Below are positions 1 to 16,814 of a DNA stretch of 64,000 bases, one piece after another; position 1 is the stretch's first letter, and every line of letters begins with the position of its first letter. A program made the translations under genes and the position numbers. The notes beneath the pieces were generated by a model. It ran no database searches, was not told the DNA's origin, and saw only the letters and a program-made list of their open reading frames with translations. Source of the stretch: Leptospira kmetyi serovar Malaysia str. Bejo-Iso9 (GTDB lineage: Bacteria > Spirochaetota > Leptospiria > Leptospirales > Leptospiraceae); assembly GCF_000243735.2 (NCBI RefSeq), contig NZ_AHMP02000001.1, forward strand, positions 87,001 to 151,000, written 5' to 3'.

Positions 1-972
<972 letters not shown>

Positions 973-981
973 CGATATCGC

Positions 982-1731
982 CTAACGTTTTACGGACTCC
1001 GATTGCCGGGGAGAATTGAAAAAAATCTCGACTCCCATGTTTTCTTCGAGAACCCCTCTTGTTACAAGAAGGTCCTTCATAATTCGGATTAATTTTCCGT
1101 CTCCCGCCAAAAAAACGTTCACGGGGAGAATGGACGCGTTCAATTCGTCCGTAAAAGAACAAAGACATTCCTCTTCTCGTTTCGGATCGTTGATCTTCGA
1201 GATCGGAATCACATTCAAAGAATTGAATTCTTTGGGAAGCCCTTCCCGAATGTCCCGGACCGGAAGAAATTCCGCTTCGCGGGAAACATACCAGATCACG
1301 TTCGTGTCCTTCAGTTTTTCCTTCCATCTTTGGGAATGGAGAATCGAAAAGATCGCCGTGATTCCCGTGTCCGTCGCTACGAGAAGGGTTTTTCCCTCCT
1401 GAGGCCATCGTGGATTTCCGATAAATTTTCCCCAAGGGCCGGAGAACTCGAGTTCCGCACCGATTGCAAGATTTGGAATATGCAAAGACGCTAATCCTTC
1501 TTTTACGGGTTGGATGCAGATCTGGAATTCTCCCTGATACTGATCGGAGGAAAGAATGGAATACGCCCTTTTGATTTCCTTTCCATCCTCGGTTTTAACG
1601 CCTGAATTGAAGATGACATACTGACCTCCTAAAAAATCCAGAGGACCGTCCAAGGAAACGAACGTGATCGTAACCGAACCCGCGGTTCTGGCTATGTTTT
1701 TGATTCTCGCTTTTTTGGGAGGATTGGCCAT
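982..1731 (-). CDS. Ferredoxin-NADP reductase-family flavoprotein of the cobalamin operon
   Basis: The 249-residue protein has the FNR fold: a flavin-binding RAYS motif near residue 55, GPWGKF near residue 98, an NAD(P)-binding LLVATDTGITA segment near residue 116 and FLAGDGKLIR near residue 208. There is no iron-sulfur cysteine cluster, so electrons must come from NAD(P)H to flavin. Inside a cob/cbi operon, between the DUF3209 gene and cbiD, it could be a reductase for a corrin intermediate or cobalt. That role is inference from position only. Confidence 0.72.
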   Translation of the reverse strand: MANPPKKARIKNIARTAGSVTITFVSLDGPLDFLGGQYVIFNSGVKTEDGKEIKRAYSILSSDQYQGEFQICIQPVKEGLASLHIPNLAIGAELEFSGPWGKFIGNPRWPQEGKTLLVATDTGITAIFSILHSQRWKEKLKDTNVIWYVSREAEFLPVRDIREGLPKEFNSLNVIPISKINDPKREEECLCSFTDELNASILPVNVFLAGDGKLIRIMKDLLVTRGVLEENMGVEIFFNSPRQSESVKR

Positions 1732-1736
1732 ATCGC

Positions 1737-2108
1737 TTAAGCCGGATAAATTTCGTGAACGAAATCGTGCATCTCTTCCAAATCTCGAAAAAGATTTTGA
1801 AAACTAAGAAGAGAATTCTTCAGTTCGAGTTCCACTTTTTTGGTGAGAATCAAAAGAGAACGATAATAAGCCATTTTCGGATCGTCCTTTTTCGTTTTGG
1901 AAATCATCTCTTCGAGATCGGTTAAGGACGCTTCGTAAAAACGAATCAAGGATTCGAAATCTTTCGCCTCCGCCAGGGAACGGATCGGTCCTGGAGATCG
2001 TAAAGCGTCTCCGATCTCCGCACGTTCGTGTTGGATCGTAGCCTCGTCCTTGATTCCGATTACGTTCATCATTCCCAGCCTTAGAGCGGCCACTTCGTGA
2101 CATGCCAT
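1737..2108 (-). CDS. DUF3209 family protein
   Basis: This 123-residue acidic, helical protein begins MACHEVAALRLGMMNVIG, which matches the N-terminal signature of DUF3209, a small family repeatedly found in cobalamin clusters. It has no signal peptide or membrane segment. Cys3 and His4 next to the start are conserved in the family as I remember it and could bind metal. It sits 15 bases after cbiX and 5 bases before the reductase gene. The biochemical role is unknown; a helper in cobalt insertion is a guess. Confidence 0.75.
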   Translation of the reverse strand: MACHEVAALRLGMMNVIGIKDEATIQHERAEIGDALRSPGPIRSLAEAKDFESLIRFYEASLTDLEEMISKTKKDDPKMAYYRSLLILTKKVELELKNSLLSFQNLFRDLEEMHDFVHEIYPA

Positions 2109-2123
2109 CTTATTCTCCTAAAA

Positions 2124-3305
2124 TTATTGCATGATGTTGTCGACCAGTCTGCTCACGAGACGGTCGTTTAACAGATGTTCGGCGACCAGTTCTTCTGCGT
2201 CGCTTTCGTTGACTCTTTGATACCAGATTCCGTCCGGGTAAACCACGACGGTCGGCCCCTCTCCGCATCTTCCCAAACAGGAACTTCTGGAAACGCGGAA
2301 GTCCGTTTGTCTTCCGTGTTTTTTGATCGAAGATCGGATCTGATTGATAAGCGAAATGCTTCCCTTGCTCGCGCAGTCCACGTTCTCGCATACGTAAATA
2401 TGTTTTTTCAGATTTCTATGAGGGAATTCGTGGGGAGCGGCCTGCGTATGAGTTTCCAAATGTCTCATACTCCAGAGAAGAGAATCGAGTCCCCCCACTT
2501 TGTTTTTGAGTCCGGGAATGGAAACTCGATATTCGCAATTATCGCAGGGAAGTTTTCCTTTTCCGGATAAGGCGGAGGAAATTCTGTCGTCCAAAATCGG
2601 AAACAAAATCGGATCGGGTCCGAAATGTCCGGCCGTGCCGATTTTAATCCAAGGGTATTTTTCGGAGTATTCCTCGGCTATATGAGAAATCTTTTGTATT
2701 AGCTTTCCATCAAATAGAAAATAGGGAAGAATCAGGATTCGTTCCGGTCTGAGTTTGACGGACATTTCCAGGCTTTCGGAAAGAAGAGGTTTTGTGATCC
2801 CGATAAAACTCGGTTTTACAAAAAGAAAAGAATTCGATTCTTCGAAAAAACGAACCGCCTTGCAGAAATCTCCGTTGGAATCCGCGTCCGAGGCGCCCCG
2901 CCCGACCACGATCACTCCGGTTTTGGATTGTATTTCGGTTGGGATTTTTTCCGCGGATCGAATGTTTAAAAGTTTTATAATATTCTCATGTATGTTCAAG
3001 GGCATCGAAACTATGAATTCGTGAAACGGGAACTCGATTTTCAAATCCGAAAGAATCAAAGGGATATCGTTTTTTACGTGGCCGGACGCGAATAAAAACA
3101 GAGGAAGTATTAGAATTTTAGAATGTGTTTTTGCGAATTGACGAAGGGACGTTTTTAGATCGGGCTCCGCGAGTTCCACGTAACCGATTCTGATTTCGTT
3201 TGTGGGACGGGTTTTTGCGTATTCCCGAACAAAGGTTTCGAATTCCATTTTGGAGGAAACTTCTCTGCTTCCGTGCCCTACGATGAGAATTCCGAAGTCC
3301 TTCAT
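2124..3305 (-). CDS. cbiX: Sirohydrochlorin cobaltochelatase CbiX fused to a [2Fe-2S] ferredoxin domain
   Basis: CbiX inserts Co2+ into sirohydrochlorin, the entry step of anaerobic B12 synthesis. I chose the ATG at 3305, preceded by AGAAAGA and 5 bases after the cbtA stop; this gives 393 residues starting MKDFGILIVGHGSRE, with the chelatase histidine in GHGSR. A second chelatase half follows (about 115-235, ILPYFLFDG). A cysteine pair CDNC lies near 260. The last ~90 residues (from HIYVCENVDC to SCLGRCGEGPTV) form a thioredoxin-like [2Fe-2S] ferredoxin with a four-cysteine pattern. The upstream ATG at 3395 would overlap cbtA by 85 bases and is less likely. Confidence 0.88.
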   Translation of the reverse strand: MKDFGILIVGHGSREVSSKMEFETFVREYAKTRPTNEIRIGYVELAEPDLKTSLRQFAKTHSKILILPLFLFASGHVKNDIPLILSDLKIEFPFHEFIVSMPLNIHENIIKLLNIRSAEKIPTEIQSKTGVIVVGRGASDADSNGDFCKAVRFFEESNSFLFVKPSFIGITKPLLSESLEMSVKLRPERILILPYFLFDGKLIQKISHIAEEYSEKYPWIKIGTAGHFGPDPILFPILDDRISSALSGKGKLPCDNCEYRVSIPGLKNKVGGLDSLLWSMRHLETHTQAAPHEFPHRNLKKHIYVCENVDCASKGSISLINQIRSSIKKHGRQTDFRVSRSSCLGRCGEGPTVVVYPDGIWYQRVNESDAEELVAEHLLNDRLVSRLVDNIMQ

Positions 3306-3310
3306 TCTTT

Positions 3311-4207
3311 CTAAATCCTTTGTGTTTCCGGTAGGAACGGGACGTCCCGATTTTTGGAAATCGATTTCGAAATCCAAAAACCGATCACGAACCAAAGAGC
3401 CAGATTTGAGATCGCGCTTTTGATTCTGAATTCAACGCGCAAAAGATTCGGAGCCGAAGTCGCTGTGGAATGTTCGGGAACTCCGGGCGCCCAAAATAAG
3501 AAGATGAAGAGAATTCCGAAAAGAAAAACGAAAGCGATCGCGCTCGAGATTCTCCCTTTGAAAAAACGGTTTCGAATAAAAAACCAAAGAATCAAAACCG
3601 AAGAGGACAAGAAGATCGATTGGAGCCACCAGCTTTGTCTGAGTTCGAAGTCTTCTTCGGAGCCGACCACCCCCGGAAGTTGAGGAGGAAGGCCCAAAGA
3701 AGGAATCCCATAAAACAAGATAAATCCGATTCCGGAGATCAAAAACGTCGATTTCCATCTGGATTGTAAAAAATCAGATTTGAGTACATTTGTATATTCT
3801 AATGTACTCAATCCGATCGCGCTCAAAACCCCGAATGCGAGACCCAAAAGAATACATCCGATCCAAGTCCAAACGTTTCGTTTGAAAATTTCGAAACTTT
3901 CGTTCTCTTGGGTCGAGTCCGAACCGACGCGATTCGAATCTTCGTTGGAAACGACGGAAGAAGGATGGTGATGTTTTTTTCCGTGACCGTGCGAATGAAA
4001 ATGTGTTTTCGCCGAAGCCTCGATCGATCCGGACGTTTTCGAAGCAACCGAAGCGGACGTGGAAGAAACGTTCGCGTTGGTTTCGAATGATTCCGCTTTT
4101 AAGATCAACGGCGTTACGAGGAATTGAAGTAGGATTCCGTAAACGACACCGGCAATCAAACCCGCCTTACATCCGGAGACGAGTCTTTGGAAAAAATTCC
4201 CCTTCAT
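3311..4207 (-). CDS. cbtA: Cobalt transporter subunit CbtA
   Basis: This is a 298-residue inner-membrane protein starting MKGNFFQRLVSGCKAGLIAG, typical of CbtA, the large subunit of a B12-regulated cobalt uptake system. Several hydrophobic helices follow. Between helices 1 and 2 is a histidine-rich loop (HFHSHGHGKKHHHP, about residues 67-80) that probably binds cobalt. It starts 1 base after the cbtB stop and ends 5 bases before cbiX, consistent with one operon under the upstream riboswitch. Confidence 0.88.
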   Translation of the reverse strand: MKGNFFQRLVSGCKAGLIAGVVYGILLQFLVTPLILKAESFETNANVSSTSASVASKTSGSIEASAKTHFHSHGHGKKHHHPSSVVSNEDSNRVGSDSTQENESFEIFKRNVWTWIGCILLGLAFGVLSAIGLSTLEYTNVLKSDFLQSRWKSTFLISGIGFILFYGIPSLGLPPQLPGVVGSEEDFELRQSWWLQSIFLSSSVLILWFFIRNRFFKGRISSAIAFVFLFGILFIFLFWAPGVPEHSTATSAPNLLRVEFRIKSAISNLALWFVIGFWISKSISKNRDVPFLPETQRI

Positions 4208-4208
4208 T

Positions 4209-4394
4209 TTAATGACAAGGAAAACCGGTGGCGTGTCGTATATCGTGAAACGAAGCGTGAAGTTCCGGCATCGGTTCCAAACCTACGATGTAGATCACGA
4301 ACAAAGAGACAAACACCAAGGAAACGGTAAGAATCGGATCCAAAGATACGGAAAGACCCTTGCTCGTTTGCGAAGACGTGGATACGGTACGCAT
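4209..4394 (-). CDS. cbtB: Cobalt transporter subunit CbtB
   Basis: This 61-residue protein has one membrane helix (about residues 18-40) and a C-terminal metal-binding tail, HASFHDIRHATGFPCH, as in the CbtB family. It is the small partner of CbtA. A very strong ribosome binding site, AAGGAGGAG, lies 7 bases before the ATG at 4394. It is the first gene after the cobalamin riboswitch, so cobalt uptake should be shut off when B12 is abundant. Confidence 0.88.
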   Translation of the reverse strand: MRTVSTSSQTSKGLSVSLDPILTVSLVFVSLFVIYIVGLEPMPELHASFHDIRHATGFPCH

Positions 4395-4541
4395 AAGAAT
4401 ACTCCTCCTTTCAGAGTAAACTCCAATACAAACAGACTATAAGCGTATCAATCCCTTGAGGGATCTAACGCGTGTTATACGGTAATGTTCTATTTAAGCT
4501 ACGGATCGCCTTACTTCCGAGGTCGAAACGTATCTTCAGGA

Positions 4542-4708
<167 letters not shown>

Positions 4709-5010
4709 TGGACTGTAAATCCAGTCGCATTCGAAACGATTCTTTTGAAAAGAAATTTTTTTAACTCGAATATAAAAACTTTTAAATCGAATTGGAATCG
4801 AACGTACTTTAAGAAATCTTTAAGAAACGATGATTCTCCGTTTTTCGAGTTGAAACGGAGTTCCGTACGATCTATGATGAGAATCGTTCGAAGTTTTGGA
4901 ATTTGTTTGCAGAGTTCTTAAAGGCGCTTCCTAAAAGACAAGTCCATACAACTGAAACCGCTTCTAAGAATCCTGCTTGACCCCGGAAAAAAGAAACTTA
5001 TACATTTCGC
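4709..5010. other. Intergenic region between divergent transcripts
   Basis: About 300 bases separate the riboswitch from the next plus-strand gene. It is AT-richer than its surroundings and must hold the promoter of the cobalamin operon (minus) and perhaps one for the gene at 5011 (plus). I saw no clear -35/-10 pair, RNA gene or convincing small gene. Confidence 0.5.
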
Positions 5011-7143
<2,133 letters not shown>

Positions 7144-7161
7144 GAATCGAACGTAAGAATA

Positions 7162-7632
7162 TTATAATAATCTTTCGAACGTCGAAATACGCCAGTCCTT
7201 GGTTACGAAAAACTTGGACTGACACGCGGGACAACCGTAGTTCCCGGAAGTTTGTACTTTCAAAAGATGAAAACAAACCGGACAATTTACGAGCACCGGA
7301 GAATTCTCCTGAAAGGAAGAATCCTCGTTTTGATCGGAGGCGATTAAGTGGGATTTTGCGGAATCCCGATCGGAAAAAACCGGAATTTCCTTTCCTTCTT
7401 GCGCAGAAATTTCGATCCCGCTTGGTACGGAACAAATCGCGAATTTGGATTGTGGAAACCGTTCCGGAAGTCGGTTTAATATCGAAGCGCCTTCTAACGT
7501 AACCGATTCGAGTCCGCTCGCATCCAAAAGAATTTTGCGGGGAGAATCCGGAAGTTCCTCCAACTTGGAAAGAAGCGCTTCTCCCAATTTAAAGTCCAGA
7601 TCTCCTTGGAGGTTGATGATAATTTCTTTCAA
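7162..7632 (-). CDS. STAS-domain protein with C-terminal zinc-ribbon
   Basis: A STAS / anti-sigma-factor-antagonist-like domain begins LKEIIINLQGDLDFKLGEAL and continues through ILLDASGLESVTLEGASIL. It is followed by a linker and a C-terminal pair of cysteine motifs (CPVC and CPAC) that form a probable zinc ribbon. The longer frame opens at an ATG at 7740 but its first ~36 residues are not STAS-like and overlap the divergent gene. I therefore give the TTG at 7632; an AGGAG about 25 bases upstream does not settle it. The phospho-acceptor serine could be the one in ASGLES. Partner switching is inferred from the domain. Confidence 0.65.
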   Translation of the reverse strand: MKEIIINLQGDLDFKLGEALLSKLEELPDSPRKILLDASGLESVTLEGASILNRLPERFPQSKFAICSVPSGIEISAQEGKEIPVFSDRDSAKSHLIASDQNEDSSFQENSPVLVNCPVCFHLLKVQTSGNYGCPACQSKFFVTKDWRISTFERLL

Positions 7633-7685
7633 GGTGTCCCGATAATAGAACCGATTTATTCTCCTATTGGAGTGGGGCAAGAAAA

Positions 7686-7725
<40 letters not shown>

Positions 7726-7745
7726 GCCGATCCGTTTCAAAAAGA

Positions 7746-9675
<1,930 letters not shown>

Positions 9676-9683
<8 letters not shown>

Positions 9684-10151
9684 ACAGAATCTGAAAGAGG
9701 AAATTCTGACTCTCAGAAAGTTCAAACGTTCTTTGTTCGATCTTTACTGGGACCAGTTCGGAACCTTCTACTTACACGCGCTTCCCCATCCGCAATTGGT
9801 CATCGGCAAACGCGGGTTAGTCGGAGACGAAAAAGAATCCGGAATCGTTCTCGTATTCAGTCCCAAAGGCGGGGTTCGCAATTTGGACGCCGGGGAAGAA
9901 TGGATCTACGCCGAACTTCAATTCGGTTACACCTGGGAAGAGGTTTTTATTCCCTGGGATTGTATATTACGTTATTTTGATAAAACACAACAAACATTGA
10001 CGAACATGAAGGTTTTTACGACGGAACCGGAGATATTCAAAAAGGATTCTCCTTCCGCCGAGAAGACGGTTTCAACAGAGAAAAAAGAGGGTGATACGAA
10101 GGACGACAAGTCCAACGTAATTCAAGTGGATTTTGGGAGTAAATCGAAACA

Positions 10152-10155
<4 letters not shown>
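9676..10155 (+). CDS. SspB-like ClpXP adaptor
   Basis: SspB proteins tether ssrA-tagged substrates to ClpXP. This 159-residue protein has the SspB-like order: FYLHALPHPQLVIGKRG (31-47), SGIVLVFSPKGGVRNL, AELQFGYTWEEVFIPWDCIL (79-98), then a long charged linker and a short hydrophobic tail NVIQVDFG (147-154) that resembles the ClpX-docking tail of SspB. The similarity is by pattern and has not been aligned. The gene overlaps the dehydratase stop and its own stop overlaps the permease start (ATGA), an unusual setting for a protease adaptor. Confidence 0.6.
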
Positions 10156-11756
<1,601 letters not shown>

Positions 11757-11762
<6 letters not shown>

Positions 11763-11911
11763 AAAAACTCAGCGCAAAAAGGGTTCCCGGGTTAAAAAAA
11801 ACTCAATGCAAAAGAGTTCCCGGGTTAAAAAAAACTCAATGCAAAAGAGTTCCCGGGTTAAAAAAAACTCAATGCAAAAGAGTTCCCGGGTTAAAAAAAA
11901 CTCAATGCAAA
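11757..11911. repeat. 33-bp tandem repeat array
   Basis: Three identical 33-base units start at 11786, 11819 and 11852, each beginning CCCGGGTTAAAAAAAACTC and ending AGAGTT. A fourth copy (11885-11911) is identical for 27 bases, and a degenerate copy precedes the array beginning at the permease stop codon. Each unit carries an inverted repeat AACTC...GAGTT around AATGCAAAA, so the array can fold into serial small hairpins, each preceded by an A-run. On the minus strand these become hairpins followed by T-runs. Confidence 0.95.
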
Positions 11912-11935
11912 TGCTCCCTATGGGTCGCATTTGCA
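11906..11935. other. Long hairpin at the end of the repeat array
   Basis: TGCAAATGC (11906-11914) pairs perfectly with GCATTTGCA (11927-11935), and CCC/GGG continues the stem around a TAT loop, giving about 12 base pairs. There is no plus-strand T-run after it; on the minus strand it is followed by the T-run of the repeat unit. It may stop or protect transcripts between the permease and htpX. A similar hairpin is, from memory, dispersed in Leptospira intergenic DNA. Confidence 0.8.
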
Positions 11936-12014
11936 GGTCTAAAACCGTGAAATAGATAGATCGACTCTTGATTTCAGTAGTAGTATATATAGAGAAGTTA
12001 TAGGAGAAACCAAA

Positions 12015-12902
<888 letters not shown>

Positions 12903-12929
12903 GAATCGTTTCAACGGAACTTTCAAAAT

Positions 12930-12958
12930 AAGCCCGGTTTTGCCGGGCTTTTCCTTAT
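12930..12958 (+). terminator. Rho-independent terminator after htpX
   Basis: AAGCCCGG (12930-12937) and CCGGGCTT (12943-12950) form an 8-bp stem with a 5-base loop, followed by TTTTCCTT. It lies 27 bases after the htpX stop. Confidence 0.88.
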
Positions 12959-13023
12959 TCGGAATAAAAAAGAATTGTTTGAATTGTCTCGGATTTTTTG
13001 AATAGAACCCGTAAATTAAAAAT

Positions 13024-13576
<553 letters not shown>

Positions 13577-13614
13577 AAAATTCTAAAATTAGAATATTCT
13601 TTTTGGAGGGCCCA

Positions 13615-15129
13615 TTGACGGCTAAACTATCCGGTTTTTTTGGAATTTGGATTCAAAGAAGTTTGAAACTCGTTACTCCGGTTGTTTCGATCGCGCTGAT
13701 TTTGATCGCGCGTTTCGAAATTCAGGCCGTCGAAAGCCCTCTTCCCTTCGACGAACTCCGAAAGGGAGTCGTTCAAATCAGGGTTTATTCCCAAGCGGTG
13801 AACCCCTTTTCCCCCTGGACCACCGATCCGGTGAGAGCCAGTTCGGGAACCGGTTTTTTAATCGGAAATAAAAGAATTCTTACCAACGCGCACGTCGTTT
13901 CCAACGCGAAGTTCGTTCAGGTTCAACGTTACAATCAAACGGAATGGTACAGCGTTAAAATTCTTCACTTGGCGCATGACTGCGATTTGGCGGTGCTCGA
14001 AGCGGAGAGCGCGGATTTTTATAAGGACTCGAGAGATCTTCAGCTCGGAGAGATTCCCGAACTCAATTCTCCCTTGATCGTGGTCGGTTATCCGATCGGA
14101 GGAAACAAGGTTTCCGTTACGAGAGGGATCGTATCGAGAAAGGATCAATCGGTTTATTCCCATTCTGCGGTCGACAGTCATTTGGTTTTACAAGTCGACG
14201 CCGCGATCAATCCGGGTAACTCGGGCGGTCCTGCGATTCAGGACGACAAGGTGGTCGGAGTCGCGTTTCAAGTCGCGACCAAAGGGGAGAATATCGGTTA
14301 TCTGATCCCCACCAACGTTATACGCCATTTCCTCACGGATATTGAGGACGGAAAATACGACGGTTACGTCGAACTCGGAGTGAGAACCCTCAATTCGTTT
14401 AACGTTTCTTTGAGAAAAGCGAAAGGAATTCCGGATCATCTCGAAGGAGTTTTCGTTTCTAGAATTTTGAAAAACGGTTCCGCGGAAAATTTTCTAAAAG
14501 AAGGAGATTTTCTTACGGAGATCGACGGCTTTCCGATCGGAAAAAACGGAACCGTGATGCAGGATAAGGACGCAAGGGTGGACTTCGTCGAGGTTGTGGA
14601 TAACAAACACGCGGGAGATAAGATCTCCTTTAAGTTGTATCGAAACGGCAAGGAGATATCCGTTTCCTTTCCGGCGCGTCGTATGCCCGATTTTGACTTT
14701 ATGAGAAATCAATACGATAAACCGTATCCGTTCGAGATGATCGGAGGTCTTCTTTTTCAGGAGATGTCCCGGGATCTCATCACGAGTTGGAGCCGAGGCG
14801 GAAACACTTCCGGGGGAAGCCAGCTCTTATACAGATTTTTTTATTTCATAGAAGACGGTCTCAATCGGAACAAAAGAACGGACGTCGTCTTATACCGCAA
14901 ACTTTCTCATCCGGTGAATTCTTCCTCGGATTATTTCGTAAATCTCGTTTTGGAATCGGTAAACGGAATTCCCGTTTCCGAACTGAGCGATCTTCAGAAA
15001 ATTCTCAAGGAATCCAAGGATAAGTATCTGCGTCTGAAGTTTTTGGACGTTCAGGTTCCGCTCGTTTTGAACCGCGAAGAGGCCGAAAAAGCGGACGAAA
15101 AAATCCGCAAAACATACGGTCTGGAATAG
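13615..15129 (+). CDS. Trypsin-like serine protease, HtrA/DegP family
   Basis: The protein probably cleaves or controls misfolded proteins outside the inner membrane. I chose the TTG at 13615, with GGAGG 6 bases upstream, over the in-frame TTG at 13603 which overlaps that site. It gives 504 residues with a hydrophobic export/anchor segment (about 19-37). The triad is visible: His93 in TNAHVV, Asp124 in DCDLAVLE and Ser203 in NPGNSGGP. One PDZ-like segment (about 255-350, GVFVSRILKNGSAENFLKEG) follows, then a C-terminal region with a second possible PDZ. The neighbour at 15144 is a degenerate paralogue 14 bases away. Confidence 0.9.
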   Translation: MTAKLSGFFGIWIQRSLKLVTPVVSIALILIARFEIQAVESPLPFDELRKGVVQIRVYSQAVNPFSPWTTDPVRASSGTGFLIGNKRILTNAHVVSNAKFVQVQRYNQTEWYSVKILHLAHDCDLAVLEAESADFYKDSRDLQLGEIPELNSPLIVVGYPIGGNKVSVTRGIVSRKDQSVYSHSAVDSHLVLQVDAAINPGNSGGPAIQDDKVVGVAFQVATKGENIGYLIPTNVIRHFLTDIEDGKYDGYVELGVRTLNSFNVSLRKAKGIPDHLEGVFVSRILKNGSAENFLKEGDFLTEIDGFPIGKNGTVMQDKDARVDFVEVVDNKHAGDKISFKLYRNGKEISVSFPARRMPDFDFMRNQYDKPYPFEMIGGLLFQEMSRDLITSWSRGGNTSGGSQLLYRFFYFIEDGLNRNKRTDVVLYRKLSHPVNSSSDYFVNLVLESVNGIPVSELSDLQKILKESKDKYLRLKFLDVQVPLVLNREEAEKADEKIRKTYGLE

Positions 15130-15143
15130 TTAAGGAAAATTGA

Positions 15144-16763
15144 ATGTTTAAATCCAGGATCATACTCGTATTCTTACTCGTCCTTTTTGCGCCGACTTTC
15201 GCGGTTTCCGCGGAAGTTTCCCCCAAGGAAAAAACGGATCTTCTTCTCATTAAAAAAAAATCTTCTAAAACGAAGGATCAACCGAAGGGCAAAAAAGAAT
15301 CCAACAAAAACGAAACTTCTTCCGAGGAAAAGACGGAAACCCCCGCTCGTTCGAAAAGCCATCAGGAACTCTATCATAAAAGTATAGTTCAGATCAAGGT
15401 TACGTTTCAAGAACCGGAATACCACCAACCTTGGAAGAAAAAAAATCCGAGGGTTCGCAGAGGAGTCGGAGTCGTAACCGAAGGCAATCGGATTCTCATC
15501 CCCTATTCTCTTTTGCCCGACGCCACATTGGTCGAGGTCAAAAAATATTCTTCGTATTCGGAAATGAAAGCAGTCGTGTTTCGTCAAGATCCCGAATCCA
15601 ATCTCGCTCTTCTTCGGGTGGAAAAGAAAAATTTCTTCGACGATCTGGTTCCTCTCGAATTTTCACCCGTCTCGGTTTTTCCGAAACAGGCCAACGTATA
15701 TCAACTCGATAACTCCGGTTCGATTCAAGCGACCGCGATTTCTCTGTTGAGTATGGACATGGATCAAATGCCTCTCGGGCAAGTGGAACTTCCGGTCGTG
15801 GACGTAAGTTCGAGCGAAGGTCTGAACGGTTTCGGCGAGGTCGTCATCGAAAACGGAAAAGTGTCCGGTCTTCTGTACGATTTCACTTCCGGAAAAAATT
15901 CGGGAAGAATCATTCCTTCTTTTATCATTCAAAAATTCTTAAATACTCCCGGAACGAACGTGTTCGGTTATAAGGGATTTCGTTTTCGTCCGATCACGGA
16001 CGGTTCCGTTAAAAAATACTACGGAATGGAAGAATCGGATTCTGGCATTCTCGTCGCGGACGTGATTCCCGGCTCCTCCGCGAGCGGGGTTTTGAAATTG
16101 GAGGACGTCATCCTTGAGTTCGGCGGAAAAAACGTGGACTCGAAGGGTTATATCAATCATCCGTTGTATGGTAAACAAGTTCTTTCCTTCTTGGCGCACG
16201 CGGGCGACGCGTTCGGTTATTCGTTGGGAAAGGAAATTCCGATTCTTGTTTTGAGGGATAAGAAGAAGATCAATCTCAATATGAAGCTGAAACCCTTCCC
16301 TCATTCCGCAGTTCGTATTCCGTTTAAAAACATTCCCGCTTCCAACGACTTTGCGGTCGAAGGCGGTTTTGTTTTTCTCGAACTTTCGGAAGCCCTTTTG
16401 GAAGAATGGGGAAAGGATTGGAGATCCAGAGTCGATCGTAAACTTCTCTATCTTTACGACTATTCCAAGTTTCACGAGAAAGAAGGAGACGAAGGCAAGA
16501 TCGTTCTTTTGTCCCAGGTGCTTCCGGACGAATCGAACAACGGGTTTCACGATTTGAGTTTTAAGATCGTGGAAAAAATCGACGGAAAGGAAGTGAAGTC
16601 GGTTCAGGATCTAAGAAAGAATATCCGCGAAGGAAAATCCGATTTCGCATTAATTTCTTTGGACGACGGAACGGAAATCGCTTTGGACAGAGGCAAACTC
16701 GGCGAGATCAACGATCGAATCTATAAAAGTTATAAGATTCGATTCTCCCAAAACGGAAACTGA
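15144..16763 (+). CDS. Catalytically dead HtrA-like paralogue
   Basis: The 539-residue exported protein starts with a signal peptide (cleavage after about residue 23) and a Lys/Ser/Glu-rich linker (25-75). Its order and spacing match the HtrA-like neighbour, but the triad positions are altered: TNAH becomes IPYS (119-122), DLAVLE becomes NLALLR (153-158), and GNSGGP is replaced by SEGLNGFG (about 224-231). PDZ-like segments remain (SGILVADVIPGSSASGVLK, about 300-318). The frame is intact, so it looks like a maintained pseudoenzyme, perhaps a regulator or partner of the active protease. That role is inference. Confidence 0.78.
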   Translation: MFKSRIILVFLLVLFAPTFAVSAEVSPKEKTDLLLIKKKSSKTKDQPKGKKESNKNETSSEEKTETPARSKSHQELYHKSIVQIKVTFQEPEYHQPWKKKNPRVRRGVGVVTEGNRILIPYSLLPDATLVEVKKYSSYSEMKAVVFRQDPESNLALLRVEKKNFFDDLVPLEFSPVSVFPKQANVYQLDNSGSIQATAISLLSMDMDQMPLGQVELPVVDVSSSEGLNGFGEVVIENGKVSGLLYDFTSGKNSGRIIPSFIIQKFLNTPGTNVFGYKGFRFRPITDGSVKKYYGMEESDSGILVADVIPGSSASGVLKLEDVILEFGGKNVDSKGYINHPLYGKQVLSFLAHAGDAFGYSLGKEIPILVLRDKKKINLNMKLKPFPHSAVRIPFKNIPASNDFAVEGGFVFLELSEALLEEWGKDWRSRVDRKLLYLYDYSKFHEKEGDEGKIVLLSQVLPDESNNGFHDLSFKIVEKIDGKEVKSVQDLRKNIREGKSDFALISLDDGTEIALDRGKLGEINDRIYKSYKIRFSQNGN

Positions 16764-16765
16764 AT

Positions 16766-16800
16766 CCCGCGCGCGCCGGAGTTTGTGCGGGTGCGTGCGC
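16766..16800. other. GC-rich inverted segment between convergent genes
   Basis: The 51 bases between the HtrA-like stop and the end of the minus-strand membrane gene hold CCCGC (16766-16770) and GCGGG (16787-16791) plus further GC/GTGC runs that could pair. It may act as a bidirectional terminator, but the T-run is weak. Confidence 0.3.
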
Positions 16801-16814
16801 TTTACTTTCGGATT

